Below, piece after piece: positions 21,861 to 33,385 of a DNA stretch of 64,000 bases. Source of the DNA: Heterohyrax brucei. Its lineage: Eukaryota > Chordata > Mammalia > Hyracoidea > Procaviidae. The stretch spans positions 63,600,351 through 63,664,350 of the forward strand of contig CM053162.1 in NCBI GenBank assembly GCA_028571685.1. Direction: 5' to 3'. Position 1 is the stretch's first letter. Each line of letters begins with the position of its first letter. A program made the translations under genes and the position numbers. The notes beneath the pieces were generated by a model, which was not told the DNA's origin, ran no database searches, and saw only the letters and a program-made list of their open reading frames with translations.

Positions 21861-22971
21861 ACACTGTTTAGCCAAACCTGGCCAGAATCTTCATCTTATG
21901 GTTCAGTTAGCATTTTTTACATCAGTGTATACGCAACTAAGGTAATTCTTGTCTCGGCTTATAAATTACTCAAGTGATTGAGGGAGGAGGAACTATTCTG
22001 TGTTTTGAAAGTAAAATGGCCTCAGAAAGAAAAATCAGTGACAGTAGTGAAGAATTTAAATGTGTTTCTGGTTATTTGTTGGAGATATTTGTTATTGGTT
22101 TATTGAGCAGTTTCAGCTTCTTGCAGTCTGATCACTTAATGGTTTTATTTCTATTTTGTGACACCTGCCTTTTACCGTACCCTGGGGTAAGTCTCTCCTG
22201 GGGGCGGAGAAAACCAAGTCCACTGCCTTTGAGTAGATTTCAACTCATAACAATGCTATATACAAACTAATGAAACACTGCTTTTCCTGTGCTATCCTCA
22301 CAAGTGTAACCCTAATACCTTGCAACATGTTTTGCCTTTTCAAAATGTGTAACTTAGAACTTCACATAACTAATACCAAAATGACACTAAATAATCTGTA
22401 AGTTTTTTACTCTGCCAGCTACTCTGGCCTCTGCACTGGCATTTTTCCAAAAGGATGCAGAGCCCCATCAGCTTTCGTGACCTTGATTTCCCTCCTCTTC
22501 TTTGCTTTCCTGAGAAATGACCTTCAGCCTGGAAAACAGCAACAGAGAAGGCTGCCTGGCATTCTGTGTATCCACAGCTTTCTTTCTTGCTCCTTATCTC
22601 AGAGTGAACTTGGCAGCCTAGTTTCACTAGCTGAAACATTTTTGTATAAGTTTTGTCTTTGCCTATTACAAACATGCAGGTTAGAGTCCAGGTGTCTGAC
22701 ATACATATCTGTAGTTTAACAGAGTTTCTTGTGACATTTTGTGATGTATACAGTTATCTGCGGGCTACATGCTTAAAAGCATGAAGCATTTCTTGTCAAA
22801 ATGATAAATAAACTCTGATGTAAAAATTGTCTTTTGAGAGTCCATGGAGAAGAGCCTGCATTGCTGTCGAGTCTCTGATGGTATCAGACCTCCTAAAAAA
22901 CCTTCTTCCTCTTTCTAACTTGGAGTGTGTTTCATTGGCTGGACTGCTGCAGGGCACGGATCCAGATCAGG
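21861..22971. other. Unassigned DNA with one SINE scrap
   Basis: About 1.1 kb without a recognised gene. A reversed AfroSINE tail piece lies at 22208-22262 (GAGTAGATTTCAACTCATAA). The 80-110 aa open frames at 22370-22719 overlap on opposite strands and show no family resemblance. Confidence 0.4.
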
Positions 22972-23105
22972 TAACACAAACATCGCTATGCTTGAGCCTG
23001 TTGTAGCAAACACTGTGTCAGTCCATCGCCTTGAACGTCTCTTTGGCTGACCCTCTACCTTACCAAGCATAATATCCTTCTTCAGGGACTAATCATAGCT
23101 TTTAG
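22972..23105 (-). mobile_element. RTE LINE 3' region, antisense
   Basis: GCTATGCTTGAGCCTGTTGT, CACTGTGTCAGTCCATCG and CCAAGCATAATATCCTTCTT match the reversed RTE 3' region seen at 62570-62690. Confidence 0.78.
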
Positions 23106-23287
23106 AGAGGGACTTTTCATGTTTCTGTAGGTCAGGACCAATTGCTAGAGGAAAAAATATATACACTGTTTTTAAAAACTTCTTGTCTTTGACATTTAGC
23201 CCACTCCACAGCTCGTTTCCAACATATTATCTCAATATCTACTACAGTAAAGAAAAAGAGCTTCTTGGAGTTTGATTAATAGAAAGT

Positions 23288-23456
23288 AGGCTGTCTTGGT
23301 GGTACAACAGTTACAAACTTGGTTGCTAACAGGAAAGTTAAGTAGTTCCAACTGGCCCAGAGGTGTTTTGGAAGTAAGATCGGGTGATCTGCTTGAATAA
23401 AGTTTACCATCCAAGAAAACTCTGTGAGTAAGAATCACCTCGACGGTGCACAATAA
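23288..23456 (+). mobile_element. AfroSINE, diverged
   Basis: GGCTGTCTTGGTGGTACAAC, AACAGGAAAGTTAAGTAG, GTAAGAATCACCTCGACGG. Confidence 0.75.
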
Positions 23457-23609
23457 GGAAGGGGACTGACTACAAATTGTCTACGGGAATTTCATTTAAC
23501 AAGAATCTACCCTTACTTTGTACAGCAGCCCCTAAGGACTTATTTTGTGCTTTATCTAAAAGGCACACCTAACAATTGGTAATTCTGGTTATGAGTTACT
23601 TTTTTTAAG
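23457..23609. other. Unassigned DNA
   Basis: Nothing recognisable between the SINE and the L1. Confidence 0.35.
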
Positions 23610-26600
23610 CTTTTAAGCAAATTCTTTTTTCTTTTTATTGTTGTGATTCAGTGAAAGCATATAATCCATATCAACTTTGCATGCCTGCCTATCTATAGCT
23701 TTTTGGCTCTTCTTGCCCCATGACTGCACACTCCTATTTTTCATTTTATACTTGTTGTATTCTTTTAACAAGCTCCTGCCCCCTCCTCTCCACTCTCTTC
23801 TGCCATCTAGGAAGAGTCTGGCAGGACTACCTCCACTAAATGCATAGAACCACAAAGTACATCCACGTACGGTCACATTGTATCCCCTAGTCTAGTCCAT
23901 TTTGGTCCAAAGAGTTGACCTCAGTAGTGTTTTCTAGACAGGAGCAGTAGCAGGTCTGGGGCCACACTCCCAAGGGATCCCCTGGGCCGTCAGACCATCA
24001 GGTGCTCTCTTTCAGCAGAGTTCTTGAACTGCGCCCCTCTTTCTCTTGTTGCTACGGGGACTCAACATTGTGTGCCTGACTGTGGCTGTCACTGGTGGTT
24101 GCTGGTCACCATCTGGTTCTTCTGGTCACATGTTGATACAGTCTCCATTACATGGGTGCTTCTGTCTCCTGGGCTCTTTTTTCCTCATATCCTTGGTATT
24201 CTTAGTGATCATCTGTTCTGGCTGAGTTGGAACCATTTGATGTATCTCAGATGGCAGCTTGCTTTGCTGGCTTTTAAGACCCCAGAAGCTAATATGGGAT
24301 GCAGAAGACTCATTTAGAAATAGGCTAATTACGCCAATGCACCTCCAAGTCCCCTGAGAGTAAGGTCCCCAGACTCCACCCCTGCTGCTGTATCCTTGAA
24401 GTATTGGGTTGAGGTTAGAAGAGCTTTCAGTTTACGGCAAAGTCCATTTAAGTTGAACTACTTTCTACTGTGTGCTGTCACTGTGTTCACCTGACCAAAT
24501 TTCTGTCAACTATCTAATTCATGATCAACCCTCCTCTCCCTCCCCTCCTTTGTAGCTGTCCAAGAGTCTTTTCTTCCTTACATAACTCTGTTTTTAAGTT
24601 CTTCTAGCGGGTGCCTCATACAATATTTGTTCTTTTGTCACTGACTGATTTCACTCAGCAAAATGTCTTCCAGTTGAAACCAGATTATGAGATGCTTCCT
24701 AAAATTATCATTGTTTTTATTCTGCATAGTGTTCCACCGAGTATACGTAGCATAGGTTGTTTATTCATTCATCTGTTTGGGGGCATCTGGGTTGATTCCA
24801 TCTTTTTGCTATTGTGGGCTATGTTGCAATAAACATCCATCTACGTGTGTCTGTTCATGTGACTGCCTTTGTTTCTGTAGGATAAATTCCAAGCAGTGGG
24901 ATTACTGGATCAAATGATATATGTGTTTCTGAATTTTTAAAGAAGCACCAGATTTCTTTCCAAAGGAGTGTACCCCACCTCAATCCCAACAGCAGTGTAG
25001 GAGAGTTCCAATTTCTCCACAACCTCTTCAGCATTTGTTGTTTTGTGTTTTTTGGATCACGGCCAACCTCTTTGGGGTGAGATGGCATCTCACTGTAGTT
25101 TTGATTTGGATTTCTCTAATAGCTAATGATCATGAGCGTTTCCTCATGTGTCTTTCAGCTGCCTGGATGTCCTCTCTAGTGAAGTGTCTGCCCATCTCCT
25201 TTGCCCAATGCTGAAATGGGCTACTTACCTTTTTCTTGTAGGTATTTTGCAATACCTTGTAAATTATGGAGTTCAGATGTTGGTCCAACATGTAGTTGCC
25301 AAAGACCTTTTCCGATTCTGTAGGTGGTCTTCTAATTCTTTTGATAAAGTCTTTGGATGGGCAAAAGAGTTTGATTCTTAGTAATTCCAATTTTTCTACT
25401 TTCTTTTCTGTTGATTGTGCTTTGTTTGTTAGATTTTGAAGTCTCTCTAAGCTGTGTATTAGAACTTCCATTGTTGACCCTATTTTTTCTTGCATGATCT
25501 TCATCATTTTAAGTTTATTTAGGTCTTTTACCCAGTTTGAGTAAGTTTTTGTGTAAAGTGTGAGATGGGTTTCATTTCATTTTCTTTGCAGATGGATTTC
25601 CAGTTTTGCCAGCACCATTTGTTAAAGAGACTATTTTTAGCCCAGTTTACAATCTTAGGGCCTTTGTCAAATATCAGCTGTTCATAAGAGGATGGTGGTA
25701 TCTCTGGGGTCTCAATTCTGTTCCATTAGTCTATATGTCCCTTTTTGTACCAGTATCAGGCTGCTTTGACTACTGTGACAGTGTCATGGATTCTAAAGTC
25801 AGGTAGTTTGAGGCTTCCAACTGTGTTCCTCTTCTTCTGTAGTGCTTTACTTACAGAGGGATTCTTCTCTTTCCAAAGGGTGATTTGCTTTTCCATCTCA
25901 TTAAAAAATGACACTGGAGTTTATATTGGGATTGCATTGTACATGCAGATCACTTTGGGTAAAATAGACATTTTCACAAGGTTAAGTATTCCCATCCACG
26001 AGCAGGGTAGGATTCTCCATTTATATAAGTCTCTCGTGGTTTCTTGCAGTAAGGTCTTGTGGTTCTCTTTGTATAGGTCTCTTATTTCTCCAGTGAGATT
26101 TATTCCTAGATATTTTATCTTCTTGGGGGCTATAGTAAATGGTATTTGTTTGGCGATTTCTTCTTCGATGATCTCTTTGCTGGTGTGAAGGAATACTAAT
26201 GATTTACTCCCCAAGCCAAGTGCCGTTGAGTCGTATATGTTTATCATATATACTGATACTTGGCTGAACTCTTCTATTGGTTCCACTAGTTTACTTATGG
26301 ATTCTTTGGGATCCTCTGTATATAAAATCATATTATCTAAAAAGAGGGATATTTTTACTTGTTCTCTGCTAATGTGAATGCCCATTATTTCTTTATCTTG
26401 TCTAATTTCTGTAGCTAGAACCTCCCATACAATGTTGCATAGAAGTGGTGAGAGTGGGCATCCTTGTCTAGTTCCCATTCTCAAGGGAAATTCTTTCAGT
26501 CTCTCCCCATTCAGGATGATGGAGGTGGTTGTCTTTGTGTAGATGTCTGTTATTGCATAGAGGAATTTCCCTTCTATTCCTATTTTGCTGAGAGTTTTAA

Positions 26601-26990
26601 GCACGAATAGTGTTGAGCTTTGTCAAATGCCTTTTCTGCATCAACAGGCAAAATCAGGTGATTCTTATCTTTTGTGTCATTTATGTAGTTGATCACATTA
26701 ATTGTTTTTCTAATGTTGAACCAGCCTTGCATCCCTAGTATGAATCCAACTTGGTCATGGTGAGTTATTTTTTTGAAATGCTGTTGAATTCTATCGGCAA
26801 GGATTTGGTTGAAAATTTTTGCATACAGGTTCATGAGTGATCGCCAAAAGCCAGCTGGTCTGTAATTCTCCTTTTTTGTTGGGTTTTTCCCTAGCTTTGG
26901 TATCAGGGTTATGTGAAGCAAATTCTTATAGTATATTGTTACAAAGTGGAATATGTATCTGATGATGACTAATTGTTTGCTCATCTTTAT
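23610..26990 (-). mobile_element. L1, antisense, 3.4 kb, 5'-truncated
   Basis: The longest L1 in the window. The reversed poly(A) and 3' UTR lie at 23610-24600 (TGCATGCCTGCCTATCTATA, then CTTTTAAGACCCCAGAAGC). ORF2 follows in reverse from about 24650 to 26990, starting with its C-terminal coding part and ending inside the reverse transcriptase, where the copy is truncated. ORF1 and the endonuclease are absent. Confidence 0.92.
24650..26984 (-). pseudogene. L1 ORF2 relic (reverse transcriptase and C-terminal part)
   Basis: ORF2p nicks DNA and copies L1 RNA. Here three open blocks are joined by breaks. 26580-26984 (134 aa) has [37 protein letters not shown] and VDAEKAFDK, the finger and palm blocks. 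25921-26604 (227 aa) has GTRQGCPLSPLL, then the active-site box as FLDN (26332-26343) where L1 normally has FADD, then KIKYLGINLT. 25130-25507 (125 aa) has the distal part: CPSKDFIKRIRRPPTESEK and FTREDIQAAERHM. Premature stops and the altered catalytic box make it inactive. Expected full ORF2 length is about 1,275 aa. Confidence 0.92.
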
Positions 26991-27727
26991 GAGTCTTCTA
27001 ACCTATTGTTAACAGGATAATTTCCTAACCGTAGCCTTTGTCTATATAAAACCTGAATTATGGCTGAACAATTCTGGTACTGATAGGGATATAAAAACTT
27101 AATGTTATAAACCACAGAAGACAAATTTGCTGCTTAAAATTTTTCAGAGACAAAGGCTTATAGAATTTTCTTCCATCTACTTGTTTTATTGCAAATGATA
27201 TTTTCTTACAAAAGAAATTGTAAAGCCTTCTTTCTCTATTTTTTATTTAGAAATTTCCTATTCCAAATATACTCATGGTGACTCAATGGTACTTGGCATT
27301 ACAAATATAAGTTTATTTTTGATGCCCATAATTACACGTAATCAGTGGTTACCATTTTTGTATTTTGTTTTTCAATCAAATAACTCTTACACTACTGTTG
27401 AATACCAGAGTTGAATAGTAGTGTTAGAATTGCTCTGACTAAAACTCAGAGTTTGGAGAGAGGACTCTGAATTGGAACAGGATGCAAACCAAGTGATTCC
27501 CTGATGTGCTGAATCCCTTTTTCCATCAATTTCCTTTCTTTACTTTGGTGACACACAGTTTTTCCCCCAATTTACTCTAAATGTCTCATTTTATGATCCA
27601 ACACCCAGTGGGAATTTAGTATTTAAAGATTGACAGTTTATCTTCAGAAAAGTGATTCTTAATAAGTTAGACCTGATCTAGAAGTTTAATATTTGGTTGT
27701 TAATACTTGATGAATACTATAACCACA
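26991..27727. other. Unassigned DNA
   Basis: About 740 bp with no gene or repeat that I can name. Confidence 0.4.
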
Positions 27728-27916
27728 TGGAAACCCTCTTAGCATAGAGGATAAGTGCCACAGCTACTAAGCAAGAGGTCATCAGTTCAAATCCAGGTAC
27801 TCTCTTGGAAACTCTGTAGGGCCATTCTACCCTGTCCTGAGTCAGAATTCTACCCTGCTATGAATCAGAATCAACTTGGTAGTTGTGTTTTTTTTTGGTT
27901 TTTTTTTTTTTTTTTT
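27728..27916 (+). mobile_element. AfroSINE with long T-rich tail
   Basis: GGAAACCCTCTTAGCATAGA, GTCATCAGTTCAAATCC, GAATCAGAATCAACTTGGTA, then GTGTTTTTTTTTGG and a second T run. A short internal duplication of the GTCAGAATTCTACCCTG part is present. Confidence 0.85.
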
Positions 27917-28269
27917 AGTTTACAGTCAAAATGTTTGATCTTTAGAAGTATTCTTGTTTCATAAGATTAGAGAAGGAGAGATTTTGGCAGAAGAAGAACC
28001 AATGATAGAATTTCAAATGTAGGTTGAAACTGGGAGCAGAGTAAGATTATTTTAAGGGCCACAATCTGCTGTTATACCAAGTATAGAATTCCTGAAATGA
28101 CAAAACAATAACAAACAAACAACAACAACAAACCTGTTTGGGTCCAAATATACTCCTAAATGCTAGGATTCTTCCTTATTTCTTTGCAGTATATTTTCCT
28201 TAATTATAATTTTCCTTTTATTTGCTTACATGCTCTACAAACACAGAGTTATTTGAATTGCTCACACTA
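27917..28269. other. Unassigned DNA with (AAC)n
   Basis: Contains a short (AAC/AAAC)n stretch at about 28105-28133. Nothing else is recognised. Confidence 0.4.
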
Positions 28270-28645
28270 CCCTAACAATCACTATGTAAATTTTACGTCT
28301 CTTATTCTCGTGCTTTAATGTATAGTTTTACCATCAATAGAAGCATCCCTGAAATTATAGTTTACTTTAATGTTTTTGAGCTTTATGTAGATTCAGATAG
28401 CATGCATTCTTTGATGTATTTTTACTCATAGTATTGTAAAATTATCCACATTTTTGTAGCTACAGTTCATTTGCTTTCATTGCAGAAGTATTCAATTGAA
28501 TGAATATAGCACAGTTGTCTTGTTGATGGATATGAGTTACTCTCATTTTTCAGCTATCAGAGCAATGTTATGTCATTCTTATATGTATATCCTTATACTC
28601 ATGGGCACACAATTTTTTATGGAATATAGATAGAAGTGGAATGGC
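28270..28645 (-). mobile_element. Old L1 fragment, antisense
   Basis: TTTTGTAGCTACAGTTCATT, GCAGAAGTATTCAATTGAAT, GTTGATGGATATGAGTTAC and GATAGAAGTGGAATGGC are reversed landmarks of the L1 3' coding end. Confidence 0.65.
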
Positions 28646-28849
28646 TGCTGTATTAGTTTTCTATTGCTGTACAACAAATTACCACACACCTAGTGGTTTA
28701 AGTTATTCCAATTTGTTATCCCATGGTTACATAGACCATAAGTCGGTTTCTGTGTTTAGGGGCTCACAAAGCAGTTACTACCATATTTGCCAAGATGGGC
28801 TCTTACCTGATGGCTCTGGCTCCTAAGCTTATTCAGGTTGTTGACCACA

Positions 28850-28936
28850 GAGTTTCCAAGGAGTGCCTGGCAGATTCAAATTGCTGACCTTTTGATAGCA
28901 GATGTAGCATTTAATCACTATACCGTGAGGGCCTAT
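28850..28936 (-). mobile_element. AfroSINE 5' half in MLT1
   Basis: Reverse orientation: GTTTCCAAGGAGTGCCTGGC, CTGACCTTTTGATAGCAG, CACTATACCGTGAGGGC. Confidence 0.82.
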
Positions 28937-29207
28937 TTTTCACAGTCCCACCCAATCACTCGGATGTGAGTTCTGAGACCATATTTTCAGCTTGTCAGTC
29001 CAGAATATGACTTCCTCAGCTCATTCAGGTTGTTGATCAAATTTGTTTCCTTCTGGTTGGAGACTAAAGTCTGTAATACCTTGTTCACTTAGACCAAGGG
29101 CCAGAGCCTGGTCCTAGAGTCTACTTGTCAGGAACTTCTTCATCTCAGCAACGAAGAGTCACTCTTGTGTCATTCTGTATATCTTCCTGACTTCTTCTGT
29201 CATAAAA

Positions 29208-29375
29208 CCAAAAAAGCCAAACCCACTGCCATCAAGTCGATTCTGACTCATAGGGATCCCATACAATAGAGTAGAACTGCACCATAGAGTTCCTAAGGGG
29301 CTCCTGATGGATTTGAACTGCCACTTGTTAGATTAACAAACATAGCACTTAAACATTACACCATCAGGGTTTCCA
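29208..29375 (-). mobile_element. AfroSINE in MLT1
   Basis: Reverse orientation, full length: CCCACTGCCATCAAGTCGAT, TCTGACTCATAGGGATCCC, ending CACCATCAGGGTTTCC. Confidence 0.9.
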
Positions 29376-29566
29376 TAGGCAAAGAAAACTGTCTGCTTTT
29401 TAAAGGAATCATATCACTGGACAAATCTCACCTTAAATAATCCCACTGTCTCAAGAACAACTAGTTAATCATCTTAAATACTGCTTTAAAATTCCTTTTG
29501 CAGTACAACCAGGGGTAGACTAACCTAGTAAATGTGAAGAGTCTTGGATTCTATAGAAGAGTGTTA

Positions 29567-30592
29567 TGGAATTGGGACTGAGCCAGATACCAGCCATGCC
29601 TAGCAGCAGAATCATTTAATGTGGTGGAAAAGTGTGAAATTAGTCACTACAGATCCCGTCTTCAGCAAGGTAAGGATGGTACTCACCTTGTCTACTGGAT
29701 AATATATGCTTCCATATAATTTAATGTAATCATGTGAACAACACCAGTAAACAGATCATGCGGACAGTCTGGAATCTGACTTCCTCAGCTTGTACAGTGC
29801 AATGGATCGTTTTTGTGTGACTTTCTTCATCATGGTCTCGGAACTTGTATCCAAGTGATTGGGTGGGACTATGAGAACAGGCTCTGATGGTGTAGGGATT
29901 AAATGCTACATCTGCTAACCAAAAGGCCAGCAGTTCAAATCCACCAAGCCCTCCTTGGCATCTCTACAGAGCAGTTCCACTCTGCCCTACTATGAATAAG
30001 AATCGACTCACTGGCACTGGGTTTGGTTTAGTTTGGCAAAAATAAGCTGACTGTGGTCCACCAAGGGGATTGGCCTGATTGGCGTTAAAAATAGTCAATT
30101 TCAGAGCTAAGAGAAGATCCCACCACCACCAGAGAAGAGCTGTCTCTAGTAGAGAGAGTATCCTTTGGCTCCAGAATCCCTGCACTGGGACGACGAGACC
30201 AGGACACCAAGAGACAGCTAGCTGTAGCCCTGAAGATGGCGACAAGTGATAGTAGGCAAAATTGGCAGGAAGCTACATATTGGGCTTCCCTGCCCACAGA
30301 GGGAGAAAGCCGAGTGCCTGGGGAACCTCTGGAGACTTACAGCAGTGGATGAAAGAGCTTTCTGATACTTGCCTGAGCAGGGCAGAGGCCTAGGGCCAGA
30401 GAGACAGGTGTCTTTCCGAGTGCATCTGAAAAGAGGCTGTCCTGCTGGAAGAACTGTATCCTGAGTGTTCCCAACCTTGGACTGTAATCTATTATTTCTC
30501 TAATAAAACCCATAATGGTGAGTCTGGTCTATGACCACTGCAATGAATTACAGAAGCCAAAAGAGAAGTAGAGAATGCTGTAGGAAAGATGG
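29567..30592 (+). mobile_element. ERVL-type LTR, split by a SINE (5' edge uncertain)
   Basis: The right edge is inferred from a tRNA-Leu-like primer site two bases downstream. The LTR has a polyadenylation signal AATAAA at 30502-30507, about 90 bp before its end, as expected for the R-U5 region. The start at TGTTATGGAATTGGG (29567) is a guess based on the TG rule. A SINE sits at 29877-30033. The family name is not known to me. The 93- and 70-aa frames inside it are not viral genes. Confidence 0.5.
29877..30033 (+). mobile_element. AfroSINE in LTR
   Basis: GGCTCTGATGGTGTAGGGAT, AACCAAAAGGCCAGCAGTTC, GAATAAGAATCGACTCAC, GGGTTTGGTTTAG. Confidence 0.9.
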
Positions 30593-30593
30593 C

Positions 30594-30608
30594 TGGTGTC
30601 AGAAGTGG
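30594..30608 (+). promoter_or_regulatory. Primer-binding site, tRNA-Leu-like
   Basis: TGGTGTCAGAAGTGG differs at one base from the complement of the 3' end of mammalian tRNA-Leu as I recall it (TGGTGTCAGGAGTGG). ERVL elements are named for tRNA-Leu priming. Position right after a predicted LTR end supports the call. Confidence 0.6.
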
Positions 30609-30833
30609 TAAAACTGGCAGAGAGAGGTGGCACTTCTGATCTCATGAGGCTCAGCCTCGAGCTGTTGGTCCCGATTTCCCTAGCCCTTCGTGAAGTGGGA
30701 AGAGTTCAGACACCACCTGCACACAATTTTTACACCTGAGTAACAGGGTTTGCATTTCTTTGATTTCACTATTTAATTTCAGTATTTTGTCTAGTATAAT
30801 TGAAACAATTTATACTATCTAAAGCAATATGTA
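30609..30833. other. Possible ERV leader remnant, otherwise unassigned
   Basis: Follows the primer site; no gag-like frame is visible. How far viral sequence extends cannot be said. Confidence 0.3.
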
Positions 30834-30995
30834 ACCTGGTGGCATAGTTGCTAAGTGCTGTGTCTGTTAACCACAAGGTCAGCAGTTCAAATCCACCAAG
30901 TGCTCTCTAGAAAGTCTATGGAGCAGTTCTGCTCTGTCCTATAGGGTCGCTATGAGTTAGAAATGACTTGACAATAGTGGATTTGGTTTGGTAAA
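30834..30995 (+). mobile_element. AfroSINE
   Basis: ACCTGGTGGCATAGTTGCTA, GGTCAGCAGTTCAAATCC, CCTATAGGGTCGCTATGAG, GGATTTGGTTTGG. Confidence 0.92.
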
Positions 30996-31062
30996 GCAAT
31001 ATATGACATTTATTTCTTGCCAACTTAACAGGTATATCTCATTAAATTACATGGCATTTCTT

Positions 31063-31385
31063 TTTTTTAGTTTTTTTATTTTTATTTAAACAAATAAACT
31101 TTTAGGAACTTCCACAGCAGTTATGAGACTAATACAAAGAACATTTCCATCCTCCATCCCAAACCAATGGAGTGTGTGTTCTTAATGTGATGTACTAGGT
31201 ATTTTATTTTTCCACAAATAGGGTCATTCACCCGTTTAAGTAAAAATAACTATGCAATGCAAGAAAGTAACAGCATTGCACTACTGAGATAATCTATAGA
31301 CCCTACACAAGTTTACCAGGTGCTCAATAACGTCCTTCACAGGAAAACGATCCAATCCACCATGATCTCTTACTATATTCACCAG
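31063..31385 (-). mobile_element. Old L1 3' UTR fragment, antisense
   Basis: A T-rich start, then AGGAACTTCCACAGCAGTTA and GTTTACCAGGTGCTCAATAA. These resemble the reversed 3' UTR of older mammalian L1s. Diverged, so tentative. Confidence 0.45.
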
Positions 31386-31397
31386 CTGTGTTCCTTT

Positions 31398-31640
31398 GTT
31401 GTTGTTAGGTGCTGATCAGTTGATTCTAAGTCATAGCAGCCCCGTGCACCACACAATCAAATTCTGCTGTGTCCTGAGCCAGCCACGCAATTATTGCTAT
31501 CTGTGCCAGCTGTGTCTATGCAGTTTGTTGAGGGTCATCTTTCTTTTCACTCTGGCATTGGTTAGCATAGCTGCCTTCCTTGTTCAATGCCTGGTCAATA
31601 CAAGCAAAAGGCTTACTTGCATTTCTTTAACTCATCACTG
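31398..31640 (-). mobile_element. RTE LINE 3' end, antisense
   Basis: Begins TTGTTGTTGTTAGGTGCTGA, the reversed (CAA)n-tailed RTE 3' end, then CTAAGTCATAGCAGCCCC and GTTGAGGGTCATCTTTC. Confidence 0.8.
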
Positions 31641-31830
31641 TCAAGCTGATTTCATCTCACTGAAACCCTATAGGACAGAACAGAACTGCTCTTAAAGAGT
31701 TCCTAGGGCTGTAAGTCTTGATGGAGACAGATTGCCACATTTTTATTCTGAGGTATAGCTGGTAGGGTTGAACTGCTGACTTTTGTGTTAGCAGCTGAGT
31801 CTTTTAACCACTGTACCATCAGGACCCTAT
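31641..31830 (-). mobile_element. AfroSINE, long form
   Basis: CTGAAACCCTATAGGACAGA, then the long-form block GGCTGTAAGTCTTGATGGAG and GATTGCCACATTTTTATTC, ending CCATCAGGACCC. Confidence 0.82.
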
Positions 31831-31879
31831 ACAGGCAGATTATTCTGTAGATTGTCTTTCACTTTGGGGGTTCATGATG

Positions 31880-32680
31880 TTTTTTCATGATTGGAGTCAG
31901 ATTATGCATGCTGGGCTAGAATAGGCTAGAAATGGAACTATGTTCTTGTGATTGCATGCTCTTGAGTGGTACATAGTTTTGATTTGCCTATTATTGGTAA
32001 TGTTAAGATTGATGAATTCATAGAGGTAATATCTGGCAGGTTTTCCAACTGGAAGTTTTTCAGTTTTTCCTTTTGCAATTAACACGCATTCTATGAAGTG
32101 GCACTTGGAGACTCTGCAAGTGCCCTGTTTTTCATCAGACTTCACACCCACTATTGCTTGCATTCATTAATGTGTCTTAACTGAATAGCTTTTGTTCTGA
32201 GGACTGATAAATTGTGATTTTCTAATTCCAATATTCGTTCTTGGTGTATATATTTGACATTTTAATGAAAGGAAAAAAAAAACTATTTTCTTATCTGTCA
32301 TCTAGCTAGCTGTCATTTACCTGTCTATCCATATGGATTAATGGTCTCAATTTTACTCAAACCATTATAAGTCCTTCTATGATTTATTTATATGCAACAG
32401 TATTCCATATATGTCCAGTGGGAGCCCCTAGTAAACTGGCCCCTGCATCTTCTTGGCATATTCCCATCATTCTTTTGGGATTTCTTCACTTCTGGCACAA
32501 ATGAGGCATCCTGGGCTTCTATTATACTTCCTTCTTGATGGTTCTGGATTCAGCCAACTCTCTGAGAGGCTTAGTATTCATTGGAGAATATTGTTTACAA
32601 ACCAATACTTATGAGTTTGGAATGTTCAGTTCATCATTACTGGTGATGTTGGTATTCTTAGACTTCTAAGTGGAAAAGTG
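31880..32680 (-). mobile_element. Ancient L1 fragment, antisense
   Basis: GGAAGTTTTTCAGTTTTTCC, GGCACTTGGAGACTCTGCAA, GGGAGCCCCTAGTAAACTGG and CAGCCAACTCTCTGAGAGG match reversed landmarks of old L1M-type elements. No open frame survives. Confidence 0.5.
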
Positions 32681-33206
32681 TAAGAAATCAACACAAATAC
32701 ACATACACATTTACATTTATAAATATGAACAAAAGACCACTTACGTTGATATATTAGTGTATCTGTAATATGTAAATGTACATGATTCAAATTTTATAAG
32801 TATTATTTTCCAAATATATATACTATATTTACACTTTTCAAAGTACATTGATATATATTTGTCTAAAAATAATCTTATTTTACTTTGATGTCTTCATGAT
32901 GTGTATAATTTCTTTTATTCCCATTTCTATAGAACTATCCAGCAATGAGAAGAATGAAGAGGAAGAGACTAGAAGCAGGTACAGTGGTTCCTATAATAGG
33001 TAATCAGAGTAAAAATTAAATCAGTGGGTTGCAGAATGGAGAAAACTTCATTCAGTCCAACAATTACATCAAATACTTATTGTTGCTCTCTATTTAGCAC
33101 TAAACACAAAGAAAATATTCCTAATCTGAAGGAGCTAATACTGTATTTGAGGAGATAAACAAGTAACCCAAAATTTTCAATAGCAGAAGAGTTAAGAGAG
33201 ATTTGA
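32681..33206. other. Unassigned DNA with an exon-like 46-nt segment
   Basis: No repeat recognised. The segment 32933-32978 is flanked by a pyrimidine tract ending CTATAG and by GTACAG; see findings. Confidence 0.3.
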
Positions 33207-33385
33207 AAGGGACTCATAGTGACCCTACAGGGCAGAGTATAATTGTTTCATAGAGTTTCCAAGGAGCACCTGGAAGATTTGAACTGCCAATCTTTTGGTT
33301 AGCAGACATAGCGCTTAACTACTATACCACTGGGGTCGCTATGAGTCAGAATCCACTCAATGAGACAGAGTTTGTTTTTTTGGTT
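33207..33385. mobile_element. AfroSINE composite: reversed copy plus a forward tail
   Basis: 33207-33335 is a reversed copy (GACTCATAGTGACCCTACAG ... CCAATCTTTTGGTTAGCAG ... ACTATACCACTGGGG). It runs directly into a forward 3' tail, GTCGCTATGAGTCAGAATCC then GTTTGTTTTTTTGG. Two insertions or one rearranged copy are both possible. Confidence 0.8.

Larger units (their letters stand above)
28647..29505 (-). mobile_element. MLT1-type MaLR LTR, antisense, split by two SINEs
   Basis: Begins TGTATTAGTTTTCTATTGCT then AACAAATTACCACACACC, the antisense start of MLT1B/C-type LTRs. It ends near 29500 after ACCTTAAATAATCCC, GTCTCAAGAACAAC and AATTCCTTTTGCAG, which are reversed 5' landmarks. SINEs at 28850-28936 and 29208-29375 interrupt it. 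Confidence 0.72.

Noticed and set aside
22370-22719. Opposed frames of 110 and 80 aa
   Set aside because: No recognisable domain, no start context worth noting, and no flanking gene structure.
25745-26188. 147-aa open frame, plus strand
   Set aside because: It is the antisense shadow of the L1 reverse transcriptase relic on the minus strand.
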